From: Curvularia sp. ZM96
Lineage: Eukaryota; Ascomycota; Dothideomycetes; Pleosporales; Pleosporaceae
DNA length: 64,000 nucleotides
Direction: 5' to 3'
Assembly: GCA_022457065.1 (NCBI GenBank)
Contig: JAJGBQ010000007.1
Location: 2,692,501-2,756,500, forward strand
Shown here: one piece after another, positions 47,779-57,842 of the stretch
Layout: each line of letters starts with the position of its first letter
Numbering within the stretch: the first letter of the stretch is position 1
Position numbers and translations under genes: made by a program
Notes under the pieces: generated by a model
Databases searched by the model: none
The model's input: only the letters and a program-made list of their open reading frames with translations
Told to the model about the DNA's origin: nothing

Positions 47779-48597
47779 GTAAATATATATAATCATCTAT
47801 ATCTATAGAATGATTTAAACATTGTCTATTAGTATATGAATCCCTATCAAAGCTACATTACTCGATGCCGTTATATGTCGTGAGTGCTACAGCGCTCCAT
47901 ACTGGCGCAGATTGTAGGATCCTACTAGCAAACCCCTTACCTAAGCAGATCTTGCACGTCTGGCTAGTAGTTTCTTGGGATATATGTATACATCGCAGTA
48001 TTACAAGAAGTGGTTCATTAGATGCGCGTGATTTTTCTACATAACTGATAGAAGCTGTTTCCATTCTGAGTATGATTCCAGCTATTGTTCCTTGCCGTCT
48101 GCGACCCGGCAGAGCAATAGCTAGAAAATTCAGCAACCTTGATGGAACAATAGCCGGAACCAGCTATTGTTCCTTCGAGGATTGAGGATAGGGCCGATTT
48201 CGACCTTAATCCTGTCGAGGATTGAGTATGCAATAGGTAGCAAAGGTTAGGCGTAAAGTCGTTTCACAGATTTGCTGTCGCTCTGCTTACCTTGATAGCT
48301 GCTTACCATCGCACTTGACCTTTTAGGTTGTCATTATCACTATGATCTTATTTTCTTCTTATAGATAGTTTTACATGACGTCATGTAGACTGCCATGACT
48401 GAATTGTGCTATAGTGGGCGTGTCTGCTCACTAGTAAGCAGCTTACGGTTCTCAAGTGAATTAATGCGCAAAACTAAGCGAAAGAGTTTCTCGTACACTG
48501 CGTAACTAGTTACTTGTTTAGGGGGAAGATACCCCGCTCGTAACGGTAGCGGTATTTTTTTTCCCTTTTCCATTTTCCTCTCTGCGCGGGTAGTGCA
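47779..48597. other. Unique intergenic sequence with short inverted repeats
   Basis: No gene recognised. Contains a perfect 11-bp inverted repeat GGAACAATAGC (48144-48154) and GCTATTGTTCC (48163-48173), with a further GCTATTGTTCC at 48081-48091, and a direct repeat GTCGAGGATTGAG-like at about 48175 and 48215. Confidence 0.5.
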
Positions 48598-49432
48598 GTG
48601 ATGTCGAATAACATCCAACACGGAGTTTGCCCGGTTGCGGAGGCCTGTGACAAGACATTTAAGGAGCGAATGGCTACCGCATTATTGCAAGAGTTAATGC
48701 AACTGAGTGGTTCCTGTAAAAAGTGTCGAAAGGTAATTAAAATAATTCTCCCAGCATGGCTTGATAATTGGGGGGGGGGAGGATAGCGAAATAGGCTCCT
48801 TCGATGGAACCAAGGAACAAATGAAGTTAGTAATTCAAAACATGGAAGGTACGCATAGGGATCTACATTCTTGTTTGAATGCTGACAGTAGTGTAGTGTT
48901 AGTAGAAAAGGGAATCATTCTTGGGTGTGCCACACACCCAGACGGTAGGACTCAGTGGCACTTTTGACGATGGAGCGCGGACTTTCGTATCAACTGTAAA
49001 TGGCATAAGAAGGCAGACGTTCCGGAAGGAGGTATGGATATGGTTGGACGACATGCTCATATAGTATCTGTTACGTATAGATTATGGGACATATGCTTAA
49101 CGGCATGTCTTTCTGTAGGCACCGTTAACGTTTTTCTGCGCAAATTCCCCCCGTGGTTAGAAGAGATGCGAAATACGGAATGAGAAGAGTTGGTGGAACA
49201 TAAATCACAATTGGTTTATACGGATATATTCCAAAAATATGGTTTTGGAGAGAATAGTATGTGGGACGCAGCCTCCGTGTACTTGAAGCATTCTGTGGCT
49301 ACTGGGTGTTTCGCGGAAGGTTCTGTTTGCATTTCTGCTATGGGTAGTCCATGTGACTCTTACAAGAGTGTAAAGACAGGGTGTTATGTATTTATGTCTA
49401 TAGGGCGGAACTTGTTGTATAATTTAATATAA
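48598..49432 (+). pseudogene. Frameshifted remnant of an unidentified protein
   Basis: Three open pieces in changing frames read like one protein: a Cys-rich start (VCPVAEACDKTFKERM, then GSCKKCRK), a middle piece at 48761-48967 (GCATHPDGRTQWHF), and a last piece at 49190-49432 (LVYTDIFQKYGFGENSMWD). A run of ten Gs near 48770 coincides with the first frame change. I do not recognise the family; a C-terminal part of a RecQ-like fungal helicase protein is possible because a helicase fragment follows at once. Confidence 0.5.
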
Positions 49433-49442
49433 TAACGTTGAT

Positions 49443-49642
49443 CCTTGTCTAAGCAAGTCGCAGTGTGAGCGAATGGTTAACTAAGGAGGTTTGACTGTGC
49501 GCACTATTACGCTGATGTGAAGGAGCGAGGGGAGAAGCTGCAGGAGTGGGTAGAGCAGGGAGGGCTAATTGTGGCTACGTCGGCACTAGGGACAGGTGTC
49601 GACTACGCAGGCATTGTGTACATCTTGCATATAACTAGATAA
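49443..49642 (+). pseudogene. RecQ-like helicase C-terminal domain fragment
   Basis: Reads SKSQCERMV, then a stop, then a region containing EKLQEWVEQGGLIVATSALG with TGVDYAGIVYILHI after it. This matches helicase motifs IV-V of RecQ-like proteins (the ATSALGTGVD motif). It ends at a TAG right after, so only about 60 residues remain. Such helicase genes are common near chromosome ends and in mobile DNA of fungi (general knowledge). Confidence 0.7.
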
Positions 49643-51043
49643 GTAACTAATTAACTAGTTAACTACACAAGTACACACTGTTTGACAGGCGTCTCCGCCC
49701 ATAACAACAGTCAAGCTGTAAGCGCAGCCCCAAGCTAGCACAGGCCACACCCACGAACACCAACTCCCTACCACACTTTATCTGATAACTTAAGCTACAT
49801 TTATTGTAGTATTATAAAAAGTAGTACGTTAGCTGCGCGCGAACTATCTGCGCTATACATTTAAGTAGCAGCTGTTTTCCATAGTTGAGTATTGAGGATA
49901 AGGGTTTGTTCCAAACCTTAGAGGATAAGCCCCCTGCAGACCAAAAGCGCGGGCCACAACAATGGAACAAAGGTTTGTTCTCCATGGAATAACTGTCAGA
50001 GCAAAGAAACCGACTCTAAACTTTCAATGCAACCAACTCAATGGGCCCGTGCCCAGATCTCAGCTTTGCAGTAAATTTCAATGAAACTGACTCCATTTCA
50101 TCGTCTTATTAAGTGAGGTTGGGGTGTAGCCTGCTATTCTTTTCTGAGATAATCAATCTGATACGCTGTACGGCAAATAGATAGAAACAACTCAAGTCAA
50201 AAACTAACTTTTTGCATTACGTTTCTTTTAACGTCACCCCTCTGTATAGTTTACCAATTTGCCACAGTAAAGCTCAGAGCATACTCTGGATCAAGTGACA
50301 AGATGTCCACGTGCAAAATTACGTATTAAATATTTGCTACTTGAGTCTGGCCCGAGGCAGACGAACGCCTTGATTATGCTAGCAGAGAGGACGGTCGATC
50401 CGCTCTGGACAGACCCTTATGAGATAGCCATTTCCGTAGGCAGTTCTAGAGAGCTCAGTTAGTGTTGTTGACTAAGGCACGGCCGAAGTCGAGTTGCCGG
50501 ATTGCCAGGCTGGGGTCGGCCTGTGTGTCAGGGCTCCGCAGGCTAAGCTATTGATTAATCTAAGTAAATACATGGTTGGCTATAGCGCTTTAGCTGTTAT
50601 TGTATAGTATCTCCGAGAAGGTTTCTTGGCTACCGTAGCTAAGCGGGATCCTATTGTTTTAGAATCCCTTCTCTGCTACTTACAGTGTAAAAGCGGTGCG
50701 GATCGGGCCGCCTAAAACATATAAATGGATACAGTTGCTATTGGACAATTTCTATTGATATGTGGAGAAAGACGCGTGGACGACGCGTAATGGATAATTA
50801 AAGCGTGTAAGCGTTGAACCTGTCAATAGTGCGAAAGATAAGGGCTGGGCAACTACTGTTTTATGCAGATTATTTCCGTATTCATAGCTAAGGAGTTTGC
50901 TGTTAAAGAATATATACTAGAGATAGGTTCTCACGTGACTATTTCCAGACAACTTATATAGACCAACTAGTAGGCTGAAGTAGGTCACCAGATCATCTCA
51001 CCACTAATTTGTTGATTGACCAAGATTGCCCGCCTTTCCAATA
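49643..51043. other. Intergenic region upstream of tyrosinase
   Basis: No gene recognised. The inverted partner of the 43385-43452 sequence lies at 50055-50117. The stretch just before 51044 should hold the tyrosinase promoter; an ATATA-type box (TTATATAGACC) is at about 50954. Confidence 0.45.
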
Positions 51044-52214
51044 ATGTTCTTCATGCCATTTGTAATACCGGCTCTGGTACTACCAGTACCCGTCATATCA
51101 TCCAGCAACAGCACATGCACACCCGAGACAATTCAGACACGTATTGAATGGGCGAATATGGCAGACGCTGATAAGCACTCCTACCTGAAGGCAGTGAAGT
51201 GTCTTATGCAGCTGCCTGCTCAGACAGGTATAAATGGTACAGTCACAAGGTTTGACGATATGCATGCCATGCATCAGGTGCAGGCGAAAGAAATTCATAT
51301 TGTTGTTAGTATTCCCTAACTATACTGCGATGATAAGAGGATGTACTTTGTTAACTGAGCTCTGAATAAATACAGGCGCAGTTCCTACCATTTCACCGCC
51401 TCTATATATATGTGTATGAGCAGCTCTTGAAAGAGGAGTGCGGCTATAAAGGGCCGACGCCGTTAGTTCTACCACTGCAACTATACTTTCCTGTTCCCGT
51501 CACTAACAATATAGTTGGTGGGATGAAACCCGCGACGCAGGCAATTTCATGGGCTCGCCGCTCCTTGATCCTAACACAGGATTTGGTGGGAACGGGACCG
51601 ATCCAGATGGATGCGTTATTGATGGTCCTTTCGCAAATACCACTCTTCACATTGGTCCGGGCCAAACTCTGACGGACCATTGCTTATCCCGCTCAGTTGA
51701 GGAGACGAATAGCACCCTCGCCAACGAAACCTATGTTGAGCACTGCCATAATTTGACCACCTACCTCAATTTTTGGGAGGAGACCGGTATGACAACCCAT
51801 GGCGCTGGTCATAGTGGAGTAAGTACACTGAAAGGAGACATGTGAAACATCCGACTAATCGGCGTTATAGATCGGCGGAGTCATGCAGGATATCGATGCA
51901 AGCCCCGGAGGTCAGTTTATATTTTCGGTCCCGAGTTGCCCTCCCGCCTCGTTCACGAGCTGACCAGCTTAGACCCGCTCTTTTATATTCATCACGCGTT
52001 TGTAGATCGTCTTTGGTGGAACTGGCAGTCCGCAGACCCTAACAATCGCCTATATCAACTAGGCGGCCCTTCCTCGCAGGGGCCGTGCGAAGGAGGATGT
52101 AAAGAGACGACTCTGGACTACGTAATGACTACCTACGACATTCGCCCAAACGTTACTGTCAGGGATGTCATGGACATTCAGGGCGGATATCTCTGCTACA
52201 AATATGACTACTAA
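51044..52214 (+). CDS. Secreted tyrosinase (type 3 copper enzyme), 5 exons
   Basis: Predicted phenol/catechol oxidase. Exons 51044-51304, 51376-51461, 51515-51818, 51871-51910 and 51973-52214 join in phase to 310 residues. Hydrophobic N-terminus (about residues 1-20) fits a signal peptide. CuA ligands: H77 (or H74), H85 in KEIH and H94 in FLPFHRLY. CuB ligands: H211 and H215 in HGAGH, and H237/H238 in FYIHHAFVDRLWW. Also typical: YEQLLKEECGYKGP, WWDETRDAGNF (usually YWDE), DPNTGFGGNG, SPGDPLFYIHH. It lacks the long C-terminal extension of melanin tyrosinases and resembles short forms found in secondary-metabolite clusters. Introns are 49-71 bp. No cluster partner is seen nearby. Adjacent DNA is heavily transposon-derived but this gene is undamaged. 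Confidence 0.88.
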
Positions 52215-53055
52215 GAGAGGGGATAGGGGTTGGAACACTCCAACCGAATATTGTGTTGGTGTTTGTATATTGGCTGAACTAGTTGCGATACTGAGCACTC
52301 CGTATCCCTTAGACACAGCTGATAGTAAGAATGTAAAGCTTGTTCAGCCGGCAATGCGTGACACTACTTCCCCCGTCTTCATGCTTGACGACTCGTCACA
52401 TTAATCGCGCTCGATTAGAACATACTAGCGTTAGGCACCGGCTATCGTGGGCGGTCTAATGACATCAAACACACTACTGCGCCATCTGGGCCAACCAACG
52501 CTTCCCCTCAAGAATCAGTGGAGGCTCTATGTATATCTGGGAGCAGGCTATCACTTGGCCGACCTTATAAGAAGAGTTGTGCGAAGCGAGAAGACCTGAT
52601 CCTTCTGCTTTAATCCTTGTCATCGATTCTTTCTCACTATCTAGCTCGAACCAATGAAGTGAGCTTTCATTCGAAAACGGGGTCACTCGGTACAGAGCTA
52701 CAGACCACCGGCCACTGTCTGGTCCTAAACTCTACCAATCTACTACTCTATTCGACAAGATACCCGTCTGATAGTCTCAAATTCCTTGAAAACCTGATAT
52801 ACATGGTGAACGACGTTTGGCAAACGGCAATTATTTTTGGGTAGGAAATGAGCTGGCGCTAGCAGGTATGGGGCGGGGCTTTTGTAGCGCAAGAGATCCC
52901 TGTAGGTACTGTTTTAAAGAGGAATAGTAGTAGGGGGTACATAGGACTAGGGGTTAACCCTGAGGTGATTCTCCTATAAAACACTTTTCTATAAGGGATG
53001 AAGGTAAATAGCTAAAAAAAATAAAGATTATTAAGGTTAACGTACTTGAACATCG
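52215..53055. other. 3' flank of tyrosinase, no recognised gene
   Basis: Short frames only (for example a 70-codon minus-strand frame at 52474-52686) with no family resemblance I can support. Confidence 0.45.
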
Positions 53056-53541
53056 TGTTACACGGGGGTTTGCTATACTCACCTAGTCTCAGTCCGGGTT
53101 AGGGTGAGACTATCTTTCTATAGTAAACTGTGCGATTATCTAGCGATTTATAGTAGAGAAGAGTTATAGAAGTTTAACTAAGTAAAACAATAATTAATTC
53201 TATAGTAATAGAATAACTAAGTATTAATCTATATATAAGAGGAACTTATAAGAATTAACTACACTAAGTATAATAAGAAAATCTAACCTATTCTTATACC
53301 TATTATCTCTAGTTCTATCTTTACTATCTTTATAAAATGACTCTTATTCTTTCTAAAGTTTCTAAAGATACCTAATTACGTAAAGGAGTGTTCTTATATT
53401 TTTAGCGTGTTTCTCTATGCTTAGCGTAAAGCTAGTTACGTAATCGCCGCCCTATAGTGATTATTACCTTTAACGTGGCGTCTAATAGTCTCTAACCTGT
53501 GGCCTTCGTCTAGGAGAGATCCTTCGCTGTTACTTGTAATA
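53056..53541 (-). repeat. LTR (LTR1 type)
   Basis: 486 bp, TGTTACACGGGGG to TACTTGTAATA. Flanking pentamers (CATCG, GTAAT) do not match, so no clear target duplication. Confidence 0.75.
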
Positions 53542-54901
53542 GTAATAAATAAGAAAGAGAATATAGTATACTACCTACTTAGACTTCTTAGCGTCTCTAT
53601 ACCTATAACGTATAGTAAAGAATAGAAGAGCGTAATAGAAAAACTACAGACTAAGATATAGAGAGTTAGTAGCGTACTATTAATTATTTTATTCTCTTAT
53701 AATAAGTCTTTTATAGGCCGCAAACTATAGCTCGCGAAGCTAGAGACGAAGCTCTTTAGTAATAAGTAAAGTACCACTACTCTGGTAATCGTTAGGCTTA
53801 GCAAAATAAGTAAATTATAGGTTGCGCTTAAGATTATAAACTAAGTAAGATAGTATAATATAGACTACGCGGTATTCTAGATAGATATAAGCTATAAGAA
53901 TAGTCTCTACTAGTTGTATGCAAGTGTTACGCAGAAGCTTAGTATCCCTAGATAGAATAATAGTAATCTAGTAGATATAAAGCAGGTTATAAAGTACTAT
54001 GTAGCAAAGCTGAGCGAGCGGTAGTATTTTCTAGTGTTCGATAATGTAGATAACATCCCTCCACTATCTAGCAGCTCGTTAATAGTAATAGGCTTAGCTG
54101 ATTACCTACTACAGTCCACACTATATTCTATTATCTTTATAATAATAAGCACTAAAATAGCTAAGACGCTTGCCCTATAAATTGTTATATCGCTATATAA
54201 GCTAATAGCAGATACAGCGTAAAGAATACTATAAAACAATTCATCAAGGCCACTTTTACCTATAGAGTAATAATAGTTAGGTCTCTTACTTAGAGAGCTT
54301 TTATACCTGCCTATAGCAATCATACATATAGCCGCGTGTATAAGTGCTAGTGAGGTAATAGTATAAGAGTACGCAATATAACTTAATAAGCATAAAAGCA
54401 TAGTTTATAAGTACGATAATAACTTGCTTAAGTATAGGCTATAGAACTATAGTCTAGAAAGCCCTATTACTACTACGTTATCTCTATCTATTAGCTAAGT
54501 TCGCTATAAAAATGCGATTACTATATGCGTACATTAAAAAGATATTACGCTTAACTTTCTTAAGGCATTGTCGCCGCAAGCCTAGGAAGATTCTATTAAG
54601 ATACTAGATAAGTATGCGCTTATTACTAGGCGCCTAGCTAAATTAGTACTAGATATCTATTAGCTAGTATATGGTGCCCCACGTGCTAGACTATAAGCTA
54701 AGAGATAGCTCTAATATTAGACTTAACTCGTTACTATATAGTTAGCCTAAGTGTTTCTAAATAGTAATTATAGTAATAGAAGCAAGTAGAGGCACTTACT
54801 TGTACATGCTCTATATACTCTTTCGCACAGTTAGATAGACGATAGTAATAAGAAAAGGTTAGATCTTATAACGTGCCTTATGGGTTCGCGAGCCACATGG
54901 G

Positions 54902-55292
54902 TAGACTGGTAAATCGGGTTATTAGCTAGGGCTATCGATTATCTTGGCCAATACTAGTCCAAATCGGGTAATTTTGACGTCATTTTAAAGCTAGTACTCC
55001 GATCTACATATTAGTAATATATTATTTTAGTCTAACTCTAATAGTTCTAGTGCAAGAGCTAAAAAAGAGGCTAAAAAGGGGGTATACCCGACTCATAACC
55101 CAACCCAGGGGCTAAGAAACGGGCTATTAAATAACTTTTGAACTAAGCCAGATATGGCTTAGCTTAGTATTACATGAAAGTATGCCCGTGCGTCTAGCTT
55201 TCTAATGACGTCAGAATTACCCAATTTGGACTAGTCCTTGATGAGATATTGATGAAAGAAGAAAAGTGGGTCATAACCCGTTTACCAGTCTA
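54902..55292. mobile_element. hAT-like MITE, copy 2, inside a terminal repeat of M
   Basis: 391 bp, ends TAGACTGGTAAA and TTTACCAGTCTA, 8-bp duplication CACATGGG (54894-54901, 55293-55300). Same length as copy 1 and alike except in a divergent patch near the middle-right part. Confidence 0.9.
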
Positions 55293-55350
55293 CACATGGG
55301 TTCGCGAGCCACTTTTGCCAAGCCCTCACCACAACCACTACTCTACTCTA

Positions 55351-57003
55351 ATGTTACAACAACAAGATTACTTACAGCCCTTTACTAAATGTTAGATACA
55401 GCTTACTCTTTAGGCTCTTAAATAAGACGCGAATCTCTCCTTACGACGCGCTATAGCTATCTATAACGTTGATTAGACAACACTAAGCTAAAGACGTGAC
55501 GGACAACCTTTAAAGGCAGATCGCTAGCCTAAAACAATAAATCTAACTAAGCTTAAGGAGAAGGTGGTTATTAAGTATATACTTGATCTTAATCTTCGTA
55601 GGTTTCCCTCTAGGCTCGCAGATGTGGCTAATATAGCTAATTCTTTGTGCGCTGAGCGTAATCTAGACTAGATTAGCTAAATCTAGCCTAGCACGTTCGT
55701 CAAGCGCCGCCCTAAGCTTAAAGTAAAGTTTAATCGTAAGTACGACTATAAGAGAGCCCTTTGTAAGAATCCTAAGGCTATTTAAGACTAGTTTGGCCTA
55801 GTAGCTAATATAAAAGCTAAGTATAGGATTCTAGATAACGACACGTTTAATTTTAATAAGATAGGCTTTATAATAGGCTAGATTGCCCCTAGGGCTATTA
55901 TTACAGCTTTAGAGAGACGTGGACGGCCTAAGACTATCTAGCTAGGCAATAGAGAGTAGGCTACGGTTATCTAGGGCATTAACGCGACTAGATGGACGAT
56001 TCCGCCCTTTATTATTCTTAAGGCGCGCCACCACCTCTCTAGCTAGTATAAGGACGGCGATATACCCTAGGACTAGGTTATTAGTGTCTCTAAGAACGGC
56101 TAGACGACTAATAAGCTTAGTCTTGCGTGGCTAAAGCACTTTAATAAGTATATAAAGGCGAAGAAGGTAGGTGCTAACCGCCTGCTTATTATTAACGGCT
56201 ATAAAAGCCATAACTCGCTAGATTTTTAGAAATACTATAAAGATAACTCTATTATTACTATTTGCATGCCTCCGCACTCGTCTTACCTCTTATAGCTGCT
56301 TAATATAGGCTGTTTTGCCCCTTTAAAGCAGGCCTACGGACGCTAAGTCGAATCGCTTATGCGCACCTAGATTAGTTACGTTACAAAACAAGAGTTCCTA
56401 TCTTACTTTAAGCGGGCTTTTGACGTATTATTTACGGCTAGTAACGTCTAAGGAGGCTTTTAAGGCGCTGGCTTAGTCCTATTTGACCTAGAACGGGTTA
56501 TATCCGCTCTTAACGTCTAGTTGCGCACTCTATTACCCCTACCTACTAATAACCTACCTTAGGTGTCGCAAACCTCTAGCAATACTCTAGAATTAGGGTC
56601 GTAATTAACGCTAGTAAAATAGAGAATTCGAAGATATATAGATAGTTCACTAACGTCTATAGTAGAGGCTTTTAAGAAGGTCTTAAAGGGGGTAGCTATT
56701 ATCGCGTATAAGTTAGTGTTAGCGTAAAAGCGGATTACTAAGCTTGAAGTAGCTAACGTAGCCGCCACGCGACGAAAATCGCATAAAAGAAAACGTATTT
56801 AGGTAGAGGGGACCTTAACAGTTAAAGATAGGGAGCGATTAGCTACTCTCTAGGACTTTAGGGCGCGTAGTGATGAGAAGAAGTTAAAGAAGTAGAAACG
56901 CGCTAAAGGGGGTGAACTATCTTAAAGGCGGTGTGGACGGTGTAATGGGACTAGGTATAACGCGCGAACGTGCAAGTAGGTAGTAGAAGTAGACTTAGAA
57001 TAA
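55351..57003 (+). pseudogene. Family 2 transposase of M, in-register with many stops
   Basis: 1653 nt from ATG to TAA, the same length as in K, so no net indels. Reads psq-like HTH (TTLS.RRDGQPLK near 55480), DDE motifs (FNFNKIGF where DETGF is expected; IINGYKSH where IDGHxSH is expected; a mutated PPHSSYLL region) and a C-terminal knuckle CGRCNGTRYNARTC in which His has become Tyr. The catalytic Asp residues are changed to Asn, as RIP of GAC gives AAC. Confidence 0.82.
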
Positions 57004-57405
57004 TATCTTATATTTATTTGCGCTATATAGGTCTAAAGTAGGCTCTTTTAGGCCATAATGTGGTGGTTGTGGTGAGGGCTTGGCAAAAGTGGCTCGCGAA
57101 CCCATGTGGCTCGCGAACCCATAAGGCACGTTATAGAAATATGCCACGAGTCTATACAATAATAGCAGGTATAAGGAAGCTAGAGAGCTAGAGATACAGG
57201 CGATGTAGATAAGCAAGAGAGTGCTTGGCGACGAGCATTCTAACGTACTAGCTAGTATACATAATCTTGCTTATACGCTACATTTACAAGATCGTCGAGA
57301 GAAGGCTTTTACGATAATAGAAAGATGCTTCCAGTCGCGCCAGCGCAATCTTAGTAGGCAACACCCTAATACGCGATCGTCGCTCGAGGCGTTAAGTAGC
57401 TAGCA

Positions 57406-57840
57406 AATAGAATAAATTCAACAACTCATAACACGTTTATAATACATGCTACTAAGTCGCGGAGTTTCAAGCGTTTAAGTATATTGATCTAACATAGCCT
57501 TCTAAAGGTTTCATAAATATAGTCTATTTACTAAATACGCATTCTCTGCCACAATTAGTACTTGTCGAAAGGGTATGTCGACATAAGCTGGAAGAGTAGC
57601 TTTTTGTAACTCACGTGCGCGACTAGACAGACGCCTGTCGCAGGGCCTAGAACATCACTCTCCAAGGCACAGTCCTCAGCCACAACTCGCAGCAAGGGTC
57701 GCAGACATCTCAGCACACTACTACATGGCCAACATCGCTTTAAGACGCACGGCTAGTCAGCCGCATTCTAACAATCCTGTGATCTACGCGGAAAAACTGC
57801 CAGACTACATAGTTCCTACCTTAAAGTAACCTTTTATAAC
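57406..57840. other. Unique sequence without a recognised gene
   Basis: About 430 bp between the NLR-like remnant and element N. Partly normal composition. Nothing recognised. Confidence 0.45.
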
Positions 57841-57842
57841 TA

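Larger units (their letters stand above)
54871..57131 (+). mobile_element. Pogo-like transposon M (family 2), carrying a hAT-like MITE in its left end
   Basis: TA duplications at 54869-54870 and 57132-57133. Ends ACGTGCCTTATGGGTTCGCG. Net length without the MITE about 1.86 kb, like K. Two iterons of type ATGGGTTCGCGAGCCAC at each end; the MITE sits at the second left iteron. It interrupts the NLR-like gene. Confidence 0.9.
53560..57405 (+). pseudogene. NB-ARC/TPR (NLR-like) gene remnant split by transposon M
   Basis: Before M, the plus strand at about 53860-54200 reads, with several TAG/TAA stops, as an NB-ARC ATPase: VFWIDISYKNS, an ASVTQKLSIPR-like stretch, and LVFDNVDNI (Walker B-like, about 54035), then a DYLLQST and SIIFIIIS region where fungal proteins usually have GSIIFTTR. 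After M, 57140-57405 reads as tetratricopeptide repeats of kinesin-light-chain type: RYKEARELEIQAM, RVLGDEHSNVLASIHNLAYT, ending with TAG at 57403. The two halves share orientation and M lies between them with a TA duplication. In fungi such STAND proteins act in self/non-self recognition. It is dead: RIP stops plus a 2.3-kb insertion. Confidence 0.72.
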
